From an uncultured Flavobacteriaceae bacterium (GTDB lineage Bacteria > Bacteroidota > Bacteroidia > Flavobacteriales > Flavobacteriaceae): a stretch of 64,000 bases of DNA. The notes beneath the pieces were generated by a model. It saw nothing but the letters and a program-made list of their open reading frames with translations, had not been told where the DNA came from and ran no database searches. Below are positions 27,888-36,763 of this stretch, piece by piece (position 1 is the stretch's first letter; every line of letters starts with the position of its first letter). A program made the position numbers and the translations under genes. Location of the stretch: assembly GCA_905181615.1 (NCBI GenBank), contig CAJIYH010000002.1, positions 124,001 to 188,000 on the forward strand, given 5' to 3'.

Positions 27888-29042
27888 TTATTTAGAGATT
27901 ACTTGAATTGTTTTCTTAACCATTTCTGCTGTTTTCCGTGCCTCTTCAAGATTTTTATTGACGATGGTCACGTGGCCCATTTTTCTGAAAGGGCGGGTAT
28001 CTTTTTTACCATAAATATGCGGGGTTACTCCCGGCATAGCTAAGATAGTATTCATATGTTCATAATGAACTGCTCCACTGTGATTTTCTGCACCTACTAA
28101 ATTTACCATAACGCCCGAAACTTTATTTTCAGGATTCCCTAAAGGTAAATCAAGAATTGCTCGAATGTGTTGTTCGAATTGATCTGTGTAGGAAGTTTCT
28201 ATTGTTACATGACCGCTGTTGTGAGGTCGAGGAGCAACTTCATTGACTAAAACATCTTCATTTTTTGTTAAAAATAACTCTACAGCCAAAAGGCCTACAT
28301 GCTTAAAAGACTCTGAAACATGAAGTGCGACTTCTTGAGCTTTGTCTGTTATTCTTTTATTTAACCTTGAAGGGCATAATACGTATTCAACTTGATTAGC
28401 TTCTGGATGAAATTCCATTTCTACTGTTGGATAAGCAACAACTTCCCCTGAGGGGCTTCGGCAAACAATCACCGCTAGTTCGTGTGAAAAAGGGACTATA
28501 AGTTCTGCTAAACATGCAACGTCGGGTAGTTGGTCAATTTGTTTCTGGTCTCGAACCATGTTAACTCCATTCCCATCATATCCCATTAAAGCAGACTTCC
28601 ACACAAAAGGGACATTTAATTGATTGCTTAGAACAGCCGCCTTGAGTTGTTCAAGGTTATCAAAGTTTTGATGAGCAGCAGTTGGAATGTTATTGACCAC
28701 GTAAAAATCTTTTTGAACACTTTTATTTTGAATTAACTCTAGAGTTGCGGCAGAAGGGTATACATGAACTCCTTCTTTTTCTAATTGTTTTAGCGCTTCT
28801 AGGTTTACATGCTCTATTTCAAAAGTTAATACATCAACTTTTTTCCCAAAATCATAAACTGTATTGTAGTCTTTGAAATCGCCTACCTCAAAATAATCAC
28901 ATGCTAATTTAGAAGGCGCATCTGGACTAGGATCTAGGACAGAAGTTTTGATGTCCCATTTACGGGTTGCATATAGCATCATTTTACCTAGTTGGCCCCC
29001 GCCTAAAATGCCTAAAGTTTTATGGGTTGAAAAAAAGGACAT
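27888..29042 (-). CDS. purK: N5-carboxyaminoimidazole ribonucleotide synthase
   Basis: ATP-grasp enzyme that makes N5-CAIR from AIR, bicarbonate and ATP; PurE uses the product. The N-terminus TLGILGGGQLGKMM, the ATP-grasp KSALMGYDGNGV and NEVAPRPHNSGH are family motifs. About 384 residues. A TTG at 29057 lies in frame but overlaps the -7 box, so ATG at 29042 is chosen. It is first in the purK-purE operon and divergent from adk. Confidence 0.95.
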   Translation of the reverse strand: MSFFSTHKTLGILGGGQLGKMMLYATRKWDIKTSVLDPSPDAPSKLACDYFEVGDFKDYNTVYDFGKKVDVLTFEIEHVNLEALKQLEKEGVHVYPSAATLELIQNKSVQKDFYVVNNIPTAAHQNFDNLEQLKAAVLSNQLNVPFVWKSALMGYDGNGVNMVRDQKQIDQLPDVACLAELIVPFSHELAVIVCRSPSGEVVAYPTVEMEFHPEANQVEYVLCPSRLNKRITDKAQEVALHVSESFKHVGLLAVELFLTKNEDVLVNEVAPRPHNSGHVTIETSYTDQFEQHIRAILDLPLGNPENKVSGVMVNLVGAENHSGAVHYEHMNTILAMPGVTPHIYGKKDTRPFRKMGHVTIVNKNLEEARKTAEMVKKTIQVISK

Positions 29043-29054
29043 ATTTTTTTTTGA

Positions 29055-29062
29055 CAAAAATA
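29055..29062 (-). promoter_or_regulatory. -7 box of purK-purE
   Basis: On the minus strand TATTTTTG matches TAnnTTTG, 12 bases before the purK ATG. It shares the short divergent region with the adk promoter. Confidence 0.55.
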
Positions 29063-29115
29063 CACATATATCTTTGATATATTAATTTCAAACACAAAAA
29101 GCCCTTTAAATTGGG

Positions 29116-29123
29116 TATCTTTG
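29116..29123 (+). promoter_or_regulatory. -7 box of adk-obg
   Basis: TATCTTTG matches TAnnTTTG and lies 23 bases before the adk ATG. A second identical octamer is at 29069-29076, so two start points are possible. Confidence 0.6.
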
Positions 29124-29146
29124 CTTTTTTATAAATTAGATTAATC

Positions 29147-29719
29147 ATGATTAATATCGTTCTTTTTGGTAAGCCGGGAGTCGGAAAAGGCACACAAGCT
29201 GAGTTTTTAAAAATACAATACCAATTAATTCATATTTCGACAGGAGATGTGTTTAGATATAACATTAAAAATGCAACCGACTTAGGGAAACTTGCTCAAT
29301 CTTTTATGGATAAAGGAGATTTGGTACCCGATTCGGTAACAATAAATATGCTTGAAGCTGAGGTTGAAAAAAACAACCAAGCAAAAGGTTTTATATTTGA
29401 TGGATTTCCAAGAACCACAGCACAGGCTGAAGCTTTAGATACCTTTTTGAGTAAAAATAAAATGGAAGTAACGGCTACTATTGCCCTTGAAGCATCCGAT
29501 GATGAGCTTGTAAATCGTTTATTGAAACGAGGAGAAACAAGTGGTCGTACGGACGATCAGGACGAATCTAAAATTAGAAATCGTTTTGAAGAATATAATC
29601 AGAAAACTGCTCCATTGCGAGGTTTTTATTCAGAACAAAATAAATTTCACAGTGTTAATGGGATTGGTTCAATCGATGAAATCACAGCACGATTAACTTC
29701 TATTATTGACCAATTCTAA
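29147..29719 (+). CDS. adk: Adenylate kinase
   Basis: Balances AMP, ADP and ATP. The P-loop reads GKPGVGKGTQ (8-17) in place of the common GxPGAGKGTQ, and DGFPRTTAQA and GRTDDQDESKIRNRF follow. At 190 residues it has the short LID without zinc cysteines. In some flavobacteria adk is fused to a hypoxanthine phosphoribosyltransferase; here it is the kinase alone. obg follows 9 bases later. Confidence 0.96.
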   Translation: MINIVLFGKPGVGKGTQAEFLKIQYQLIHISTGDVFRYNIKNATDLGKLAQSFMDKGDLVPDSVTINMLEAEVEKNNQAKGFIFDGFPRTTAQAEALDTFLSKNKMEVTATIALEASDDELVNRLLKRGETSGRTDDQDESKIRNRFEEYNQKTAPLRGFYSEQNKFHSVNGIGSIDEITARLTSIIDQF

Positions 29720-29728
29720 AAACATACA

Positions 29729-30745
29729 ATGACTGAAGGAAATTTTGTTGACTATGTAAAATTATCTTTATCTTCTGGTAACGGAGGCAAGGGATCCATT
29801 CATTTACATAGAGAAAAATTTATCACTAAAGGAGGTCCTGATGGAGGCGATGGCGGAAGAGGAGGTCATATTATTCTTCGAGGGAATCCAAACTTATGGA
29901 CTTTGTATACCTTTAAATTCAAAAAACATTTTGGTGCAGAACACGGTTTTCATGGGAGTAAGAACAGAAGCTCAGGAGCTCAAGGAGAAGATATTTATAT
30001 CGATGTACCCCTAGGAACTGTAGTTAAAGATACCGAGACGCAAAATGTTCTTTTTGAAATTACAGAAAAAGATCAAGAAATTATAGTAGTAAAAGGAGGT
30101 CTTGGAGGTCGAGGAAATTGGCATTTTAAATCTTCAACCCGTCAAACTCCTCGATATGCTCAGCCTGGAATAAAAGGTGAAGAGCGTTTTGTTACATTGG
30201 AACTAAAGTTACTTGCAGATGTAGGTTTGGTTGGATTTCCAAATGCTGGAAAGTCAACACTCTTAGCTGCACTTACCTCTGCGAAACCTAAAATAGCAGA
30301 CTACGAGTTTACAACCCTAAAGCCTAATTTAGGAATTGTTCACTACCGTGATTTTCGTTCTTTTGTTATGGCTGATATACCTGGTATTATTGAAGGAGCA
30401 GCTCAAGGAAAAGGTCTAGGGCATTATTTTTTAAGACATATAGAACGTAATTCAGTGCTCCTGTATTTAATCCCGGCAGACGCTAAGGATGTTAAAAAGG
30501 AATTCGAAATATTAAGAAAAGAACTTCAGGAATTTAATCCTGAATTGTTAGATAAACAATATATGATTGTATTGTCTAAATGTGATTTACTTGACGATGA
30601 ATTGCTTGAGGCATATGCTCAGGAAATGAAAGAAAATTTTCCGAACACCCCCCACACTATGATTTCATCAATAAGTGAGTATAACCTTCAAACATTGAAG
30701 GATGAACTATGGAAAGTTTTGGCACTTGAAAATTCTATTGCGTAA
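29729..30745 (+). CDS. obg: GTPase Obg (CgtA)
   Basis: Ribosome-associated GTPase for 50S maturation and growth control. The glycine-rich Obg fold fills about residues 1-155 ([20 protein letters not shown]), followed by the G domain with GFPNAGKST (169-177), DIPG and the G4 motif SKCD. At 338 residues it lacks the C-terminal OCT domain of Bacillus Obg, as is usual in this phylum. Confidence 0.96.
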   Translation: MTEGNFVDYVKLSLSSGNGGKGSIHLHREKFITKGGPDGGDGGRGGHIILRGNPNLWTLYTFKFKKHFGAEHGFHGSKNRSSGAQGEDIYIDVPLGTVVKDTETQNVLFEITEKDQEIIVVKGGLGGRGNWHFKSSTRQTPRYAQPGIKGEERFVTLELKLLADVGLVGFPNAGKSTLLAALTSAKPKIADYEFTTLKPNLGIVHYRDFRSFVMADIPGIIEGAAQGKGLGHYFLRHIERNSVLLYLIPADAKDVKKEFEILRKELQEFNPELLDKQYMIVLSKCDLLDDELLEAYAQEMKENFPNTPHTMISSISEYNLQTLKDELWKVLALENSIA

Positions 30746-30751
30746 ACCTCT

Positions 30752-31624
30752 ATGCGTAGCTTCTTCATTCAATCTGTTTTCTTTTTATTTAGCTGTGTAA
30801 CTTTTGCACAAGAGAAAACACCGTTTGCAATTTATGAATTTTCATCCGATCAAGAATATCAAAATAAACTTGAAATTCTTGAAAAGAAACCTACTTCAAA
30901 GGAAGCATTTCAAGATGTTATTTTATGGGCATCAGAACATAAAGATTATGAAACTGTAATTTTATATTATTCTAAATTAATTGAAAATGGTCATGAAAAC
31001 GCTGAAAATCACTTTGGTTTAGCAGGAGCTAACGGGATAAGGATTGATGAAATAAGTAAGTTCAAAGCCTTGCCTTATGTTGATGCAATGAAAACTAATT
31101 TTTTAAAAGCACATCAACTAAATCCTAAACATACCCCAACTTTAATGGCTCTTGTAAAGGTTTATGCCAAGCTGCCTGGATTTCTAGGGGGTAGCTATTC
31201 AAAAGCAAGGAAATACGCAGAACTTCTTTCGACACTAAGTTCAATAGAAGGTATGCTGGCGGAAGGCTTTATTTTAGAGTCAGAAAACAAAAGAAATGAA
31301 GCAAAGAAAATATATAATCAAGCTTTTAATCAATTAACTTTTTTGGATGATTGTAATCCAGATGAGCTTAAAGTTTTCTTTGGAAATAGAAGTCAAAACT
31401 TGAGCTTTGAAATAGCAAGTATTGGCCTTGCCTTTGATTTAAACGTGAACAAATCCATCTGTTCGCTGAGTTATTTTCTAGAAAAATTTGACAAGCAAGA
31501 TAACTTACCTAAAGAATGGGTTTACTATAAATTAGCGCTGCTTCACGAAAGAATTAATGAAAAAGAACAAGCCGACAAATACCGCTCCTTTGCTTTAGAA
31601 ATTAACCCTAAATTTAAGCCATGA
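30752..31624 (+). CDS. Exported TPR-like protein
   Basis: A 290-residue protein with a signal peptide (SVFFLFSCVTFAQ, cleavage near residue 20). The rest is helical, with tetratricopeptide-like pairs such as AFQDVILWASEHKDYETVILYYSKLIE (first helix AFQDVILWASE) and a clear final repeat, ALLHERINEKEQADKYRSFALEINP. It sits between obg and mpl and overlaps the mpl start by four bases. A periplasmic scaffold role is inferred; the partner is unknown. Confidence 0.7.
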   Translation: MRSFFIQSVFFLFSCVTFAQEKTPFAIYEFSSDQEYQNKLEILEKKPTSKEAFQDVILWASEHKDYETVILYYSKLIENGHENAENHFGLAGANGIRIDEISKFKALPYVDAMKTNFLKAHQLNPKHTPTLMALVKVYAKLPGFLGGSYSKARKYAELLSTLSSIEGMLAEGFILESENKRNEAKKIYNQAFNQLTFLDDCNPDELKVFFGNRSQNLSFEIASIGLAFDLNVNKSICSLSYFLEKFDKQDNLPKEWVYYKLALLHERINEKEQADKYRSFALEINPKFKP

Positions 31625-32985
31625 AAAAATTTCATTTTATAGCTATCGGTGGAAGTGCAATGCACAACTTAGCGCTCGCTTTACATCACAAAGGTTTCCA
31701 AATAAGTGGAAGTGATGATGCTGTTTTCGAACCTTCTAAATCACGATTAGCAAAGGCTGGAATACTGCCAGAGGTTTTGGGTTGGTATCCTGAAAAAATT
31801 CATGAAGGCCTCGATGGAATTATTCTTGGAATGCATGCAAAAAAAGATAATCCAGAACTTCAAAAAGCCGTTTTATTAGGTATTAAAATATATTCCTATC
31901 CAGAGTTTTTATATGAACAAACTAAGAATAAAACCCGAGTAGTTATTGCTGGTAGTCATGGCAAAACAACCATAACCTCGATGGTTTTACATGTTTTAAG
32001 TTATTGGGAAAAGGAAGTAGATTATATGATAGGCGCTCAACTCGAGGGATTTGACACCATGGTGCATTTAACAGATGAAAATGATTTTATGCTTATTGAA
32101 GGTGATGAGTATCTTTCTTCTCCAATAGACCGCAGACCTAAATTTTTATGGTATAAACCTCATGTGACCCTTATTTCAGGCATTGCGTGGGATCATATTA
32201 ATGTTTTTCCGACAGAAGAAAACTATATAGAACAATTTAGAACTTATATTGACTCTATTATGCCTGGAGGTGTTTTGGTTTATAATGAATTAGACTCTGT
32301 CCTAGAACAGATCTCAAAAGAATCTCAAAATACAATTAGAAAAGAAGCTTATCACTTACCAGAATATTTCATAGAAGAAGGAGTTACTTATCTAAAAACA
32401 GATGAAGGAGATTTACCTCTAGAAGTTTTTGGAGAACACAACTTATCCAACATTGCCGGGGCAAGATGGATTTGCCAGTTAATGGGAGTAGATGAGGCAG
32501 AATTTCTAGAAGCTATAAGTAGTTTTAAAGGCGCTTCTAAGCGTTTAGAGAAAATCGGAGACAACGGATCTTCTTTTCTCTTTAAAGACTTTGCGCACGC
32601 TCCTAGCAAGGTTAAAGCTACTTCAGATGCAGTTGCTCAACAGTTTGAAGAGCATCATAAAGTTTATTGCTTGGAATTACATACATACAGCAGTTTAAAT
32701 CCTACTTTCATAGGGCAATACAAAAATGCATTAAGTAGTGCAGACCAGGCGGTAGTGTTTTATGATCCAGAAGCACTAAAAATTAAAAACCGAATTCCTT
32801 TAAGTGAACAACAAATTAAAGTTGCTTTTGGAACAGAGAACCTAATTGTTTTTACTGAGCCAGATGAGTTTCAAGAATTTCTTTTAAATCATTCTTGGAA
32901 GAAAAGCATTCTTTTGATGATGAGTTCTGGAAATTATGGAGGAATGGATTGGGACGCTCTAAAAAAACATGTTCTTAGCTTTTAG
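31621..32985 (+). CDS. mpl: UDP-MurNAc:L-alanyl-gamma-D-glutamyl-meso-diaminopimelate ligase
   Basis: Recycling Mur ligase that re-attaches salvaged murein tripeptide to UDP-MurNAc. The N-terminus FHFIAIGGSAMHNLALALH differs from MurC in the way typical of Mpl, the ATP loop is GSHGKTT at 111-117, and GDEYLSSPIDRRPKF is diagnostic. 454 residues, full length. Together with the DNPR motif of MurE it indicates meso-diaminopimelate peptidoglycan. Its last 11 bases overlap the convergent PaiB-like gene. Confidence 0.94.
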   Translation: MKKFHFIAIGGSAMHNLALALHHKGFQISGSDDAVFEPSKSRLAKAGILPEVLGWYPEKIHEGLDGIILGMHAKKDNPELQKAVLLGIKIYSYPEFLYEQTKNKTRVVIAGSHGKTTITSMVLHVLSYWEKEVDYMIGAQLEGFDTMVHLTDENDFMLIEGDEYLSSPIDRRPKFLWYKPHVTLISGIAWDHINVFPTEENYIEQFRTYIDSIMPGGVLVYNELDSVLEQISKESQNTIRKEAYHLPEYFIEEGVTYLKTDEGDLPLEVFGEHNLSNIAGARWICQLMGVDEAEFLEAISSFKGASKRLEKIGDNGSSFLFKDFAHAPSKVKATSDAVAQQFEEHHKVYCLELHTYSSLNPTFIGQYKNALSSADQAVVFYDPEALKIKNRIPLSEQQIKVAFGTENLIVFTEPDEFQEFLLNHSWKKSILLMMSSGNYGGMDWDALKKHVLSF

Positions 32986-33598
32986 TTTGATGATTTTCAT
33001 ACAAACGTTCAATGTGATTAATAACATCGGATTGACCCTCAATTAATGCTTGCTTTGCTCGTTTTCGATCTTCCTTGTTTTTGTCCTGTGAGATCTTATA
33101 TTTCCCTTCCCATGAACTAATTTTTATATGAAAACCAACAATATAATCTAGTGCGGCATGCATACGCGGATTGTTTTCATCCAGAACATAATTAGGCTTT
33201 TCACCTTCTAGAAAAGCCGTCATAGTAATTAAACTTTCTTTCACGTCTTGAGGTTCTTTTTTAAGTATAATTTTTCCTCGTAAATGAACTTTAAAATAGT
33301 TCCAAGTTGGAAGCTGGGTTGTACTATATTTTGAAGGAGAAATATAAACCTCAGGCCCATGAAATATAATTTCTAGGTCGTGGTCTTTGTCTTCGAAATG
33401 ATTAATTTGAGGGTTAAATTTATCCAAATGCCCTACCAAAGTCCCTAAAGTACCTTTTTCTGAATATACCAAAGGGATGTGGGTGCTTAAAACCTTATTA
33501 CTGCTTGAAGTAATTACAGTGGCTAAGGGATACATTTTAATGAGTTCTAATGCATTTTCAAAACGATCTTCTTGATGGTGTTTGGGAGGGTAATTCAT
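32975..33598 (-). CDS. PaiB-like FMN-binding protein
   Basis: A 207-residue protein of the PaiB family (FMN-binding split barrel). The opening MNYPPKHHQED, LATVITSS, STHIPLVY and the GPEVYISPSKY segment match the family. The Bacillus subtilis member is described as a negative regulator of sporulation and protease genes, but a regulatory role here is unproven; the fold suggests binding of flavin or haem. Single gene, its own unit. Confidence 0.88.
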   Translation of the reverse strand: MNYPPKHHQEDRFENALELIKMYPLATVITSSSNKVLSTHIPLVYSEKGTLGTLVGHLDKFNPQINHFEDKDHDLEIIFHGPEVYISPSKYSTTQLPTWNYFKVHLRGKIILKKEPQDVKESLITMTAFLEGEKPNYVLDENNPRMHAALDYIVGFHIKISSWEGKYKISQDKNKEDRKRAKQALIEGQSDVINHIERLYENHQTKS

Positions 33599-33680
33599 TG
33601 TTAAAAAATATTATACTCATAAGTGTTTTATTTCCAAATCGAAATTAAATTACTCAAATCAATTGTAAACCTACTTTACT

Positions 33681-34376
33681 ATGAAAACGAATTTACCCAA
33701 ATTTATGTTAAAAAATTGGTCTGTTGAAGAACGACCTCGAGAAAAATTAATTAGTCAAGGGCCTCAACATCTTTCCAATTCAGAATTATTAGCTCTTTTG
33801 ATAGGCATTGGAAACCAAGGAGAAAAAGCGATTCAGTTAATGCATCGCTTGGTAGTTTCTTTGGACAATGACCTGATTAAGTTGCATAGAATTAGTATTG
33901 AAAAATTGTTGCTTTGGAAAGGAATAGGTCCAGCAAAAGCAGTTAAAATTAAGGTAGCTATGGAATTAGGTAAAAGAATTTAGGACTTCCAGCTCAAAAA
34001 AGTTGGTTGCACCAGTAGTAAGATGGCTTAATGACACTTTGTTTTCTGTGATGACTTATTTACATCAAGAAGAATTTTGGGTTTTGTTTTTAAATAACCA
34101 ACATCATGTTTTAGATAAGAAATCTTTGAGTAAAGGGGGTATTTTAGAGAACACAGTCAATATAAGGTTGCTGTTCAAAAATGCTTTGCGTTTGGGAGCA
34201 ATTGCTATTATCGTTGCACATGATCACCCTTCTGGAGTTTTGACATCTGGTAAAAGTGATATACACCTTACAAAAAAATTAAAAAAGCAGGGCATAATGT
34301 GGATATAAAACTCCTATACCATTTGATTATTTCTGAAAAAGGGTACTTTAGCCTTGCAGACGAAAATATGCTATAA
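33681..34376 (+). pseudogene. radC: radC, broken by two frameshifts
   Basis: A RadC/JAB1-family gene (DNA repair-associated, role debated). The N-terminal helix-hairpin-helix part runs to GKRI, then a TAG at 33981 interrupts it. Removing one T there restores RTSSSKKLVAPVVRW. The metalloprotease-like part keeps AHDHPSG and reads on to LTKKLKK, where an A-run at about 34281-34286 is one base short. In the third segment AGHNVDIKLLYHLIISEKG (first part AGHNVDIKLL) through DENML completes the family C-terminus at 34376. All parts are present, so the decay is recent or the two homopolymer changes are sequencing errors. Confidence 0.85.
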
Positions 34377-34378
34377 TT

Positions 34379-35677
34379 ATGCTTTTGGTTTATACCCAAA
34401 CAATAACTCCTAGACTTCGATATACTTTTAAGCATTTCTTTGAAAGTATCTTAGGTATTGAAGTAGACTTTACTACTAAATTAGATGTGTTTATTGCTCA
34501 AAATGGACCAAAACTAAGCTATGTAAATAAGCCTTTAGGGAATGAATTTTTTGTAAACGCTAATCCTTTATTATTTGAACAAGGAATTCAGAATCAAGAA
34601 ATTGAAGTCTCAGATTGGGATGGGTTACCTGCTTTCTTTGAATCTTCACAAGCTTCTATAGTTCCTTATGATATATTTGCAGCTAGCTTTTACTTGATAA
34701 GTAGATACGAAGAATATTTACTCCACGTAAAAGATGAAAATGGGAGATTTTTAAGTAATCAAAGTTTAGCGGTTCAGAACAATTTCCTAGAACTACCTTT
34801 AATTGACCTGTGGGCCCAAAAAATACTTGATTTACTTCTAAATAAATTTCCTGAGCTTGAAATAAATCAAGTAAAAACAAGTCAGTTTATTCCAATAGTT
34901 GAGGTTGTTTCACCCTATAAATACACTCATAAGTCCTTCTTAAGGAATACAGCACAATTTTTTATTTCACTTAGTAAATTTGATTTGTGGAGTATTATGG
35001 AGCAAATAATGGTTTTACTTGGGTTTTGGAAGGATCCATGGAATAATTTTAAAGCCTTTTTCTTGTTATTCAAAAAAAGTAAGCTAAAGCCCAGATTCTT
35101 TTTTTTATTTTCTAAGATTACCTATTATGACCAAGGTATTTCAATTTTTAACGCAACTTTTCATTCGCTTATAAAGTCTGTGTCTGATTATCATAAAGTT
35201 TCACTTTTGGTATCTACAGAAGCGCGCCAAAAAGTTAAAACATTCAAAAACGAGTTAGAGCGCTTTGAACAAGTTATTCATCGAACCACTAAATTTATTC
35301 AATTCAATCTTGGAGTAACTTCTGTTTTTGAGACCTATAGAAATGTTTTGACAATGGAAGAAGCAGAAGATTTTAGTTTGGGTTATCATGATAAAATGGG
35401 ATACAGGGCAAGTACAGCAGTTCCTTTCCGCTTTTACGATTTAGGTAATGAAATAGAAACTTCCCTGTTTCTTTACTCATTAGTTGCTACTGAAGAAGTA
35501 CTCAGAAACACAGATGCATTTACTTCTTTTCAGAAATTAAAACAATTAAAGAATCAAATTCCTACAGCATCAGGAATTCACACTTTTTCTGTAACCAATG
35601 CTATTTTGTCGCCTCACAACAATAACAAACCCTGGAAAGAAGCTTATGTAAACTATATTACTGAAAATGATAGATAA
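34379..35677 (+). CDS. DUF7033/polysaccharide-deacetylase-like protein, probably inactive
   Basis: A 432-residue protein of a family usually annotated as polysaccharide deacetylase in flavobacteria. The N-terminal part (SRYEEYLLHVKDENGRF, about 107-123) and the late FSLGYHDKMGYRASTAVPFRFYDL (FYDL near 372) match. The positions where the deacetylase has its metal-binding aspartates, the IGLHPSY-like histidine and the RQHFL-like histidine read VEVVSPYKY, VSLLVSTEA and FIQFNLGV instead. Catalysis therefore looks lost. It begins two bases after the radC remnant and overlaps the HAD gene by 11 bases. Confidence 0.65.
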   Translation: MLLVYTQTITPRLRYTFKHFFESILGIEVDFTTKLDVFIAQNGPKLSYVNKPLGNEFFVNANPLLFEQGIQNQEIEVSDWDGLPAFFESSQASIVPYDIFAASFYLISRYEEYLLHVKDENGRFLSNQSLAVQNNFLELPLIDLWAQKILDLLLNKFPELEINQVKTSQFIPIVEVVSPYKYTHKSFLRNTAQFFISLSKFDLWSIMEQIMVLLGFWKDPWNNFKAFFLLFKKSKLKPRFFFLFSKITYYDQGISIFNATFHSLIKSVSDYHKVSLLVSTEARQKVKTFKNELERFEQVIHRTTKFIQFNLGVTSVFETYRNVLTMEEAEDFSLGYHDKMGYRASTAVPFRFYDLGNEIETSLFLYSLVATEEVLRNTDAFTSFQKLKQLKNQIPTASGIHTFSVTNAILSPHNNNKPWKEAYVNYITENDR

Positions 35678-36359
35678 GCATAGAATAAAACACATTTTTT
35701 TTGATTTAGATCACACACTTTGGGATTTTGAAAAAAACTCAGCAGCAACCTTTCAATTTATTTTTAAAGAATTAAAGGTTGATTTTTCACTAGAAACCTT
35801 TCTTGAATTTTACAATCCAATTAATCATTATTATTGGAAGCAATACCGCGAGAATAAAATCACTGAAATTGAACTGCGTTTTTTAAGATTAGAAAAGACT
35901 TTTAATAAAATGAATGTTTCATTCACCCACGAACTTATTGATCAATTTTCAGAGCTTTACATTCAAGAACTTTCTAAAAACACCATGCTTTTCAAAGACA
36001 CAGTTACTGTTTTAGAATATTTGAATTTAAAATACACTTTGCATATTATTACAAATGGATTTGAAAATGTTCAACAAAAAAAACTCAAAAACTCTGGAAT
36101 TGATCATTTTTTTGAAGTAGTACTAACTGCTGAAAAAATTGGAATTAAAAAACCAAAACCAGAGATTTTTCTCTCCGCACTAAAATCAGCAAATGCTCAA
36201 CCGGAGCATGCACTTATGATAGGAGATAGTTTAGAAGCAGACATTCAAACACCCCTTAAGTTAGGGTTACAAGCCATTCACTTTAATTCCCATAACGAAC
36301 AACACCACGAAGAATGTTTGATTATTGATAAGTTGATGGATTTAACTAATTTGTTGTAA
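35667..36359 (+). CDS. HAD phosphatase, YjjG-type pyrimidine nucleotidase
   Basis: A 230-residue HAD hydrolase. Motif I is DLDHT (13-17), motif II is the ITNG region (TNGFENVQQKKL), and the K and motif IV regions are KKPKPEIF and MIGDSLEADI. The aspartate pair D13/D15 is intact. The sequence pattern is that of YjjG nucleotidases, which remove non-canonical pyrimidine nucleotides, but HAD substrates are hard to predict. Its start overlaps the preceding gene. Confidence 0.85.
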   Translation: MIDKHRIKHIFFDLDHTLWDFEKNSAATFQFIFKELKVDFSLETFLEFYNPINHYYWKQYRENKITEIELRFLRLEKTFNKMNVSFTHELIDQFSELYIQELSKNTMLFKDTVTVLEYLNLKYTLHIITNGFENVQQKKLKNSGIDHFFEVVLTAEKIGIKKPKPEIFLSALKSANAQPEHALMIGDSLEADIQTPLKLGLQAIHFNSHNEQHHEECLIIDKLMDLTNLL

Positions 36360-36431
36360 AAAGTTAAGACATGAGAGCCTGCTCTTTTGTCTAGTCCCTA
36401 TACTTAATGTATTTTTACTTAAAATTCCACT

Positions 36432-36758
36432 ATGCAAATTCAAGATGCCCAAAAAGCAGTAGACGAATGGATCAATAAGCACGGGGTTCGTTACTTTGAC
36501 GAACTAACCAATATGGCTCAGTTAACCGAAGAGGTTGGAGAAGTTGCTCGAATTATTGCTCGACGTTATGGAGAGCAAAGTGAAAAAGAATCTGATAAAA
36601 ATAAGGATTTAGGTGAAGAACTAGCCGATGTTATTTTTGTTGTGTTGTGCTTAGCTAATCAAACAGGGATTGATCTTCAGGAAGCTTTTGATAAAAAACT
36701 GAATCTAAAAACTGAGCGAGATCATAACAGACATCAAAACAATCCAAAACTTAAATAA
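36432..36758 (+). CDS. MazG-like nucleotide pyrophosphohydrolase
   Basis: A 108-residue all-alpha NTP pyrophosphatase. The metal-binding pattern E-E-V-G-E (LTEEVGEVARII) and the later ELADVIFVVLCLAN (E and D ligands) are present. It probably clears aberrant dNTPs. It sits 5 bases upstream of aroA. Single-domain MazG proteins next to a nucleotidase fit a house-cleaning role, which is inference. Confidence 0.9.
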   Translation: MQIQDAQKAVDEWINKHGVRYFDELTNMAQLTEEVGEVARIIARRYGEQSEKESDKNKDLGEELADVIFVVLCLANQTGIDLQEAFDKKLNLKTERDHNRHQNNPKLK

Positions 36759-36763
36759 CACGA

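Noticed and set aside
29147-29719. Adenylate kinase fused to hypoxanthine phosphoribosyltransferase
   Set aside because: The 190 residues hold only the kinase; the frame begins next to its own promoter.
36373-36388. Hairpin AGAGC/GCTCT with TTTT after the HAD gene
   Set aside because: The loop would be two bases and the stem five pairs, too weak to call a terminator.
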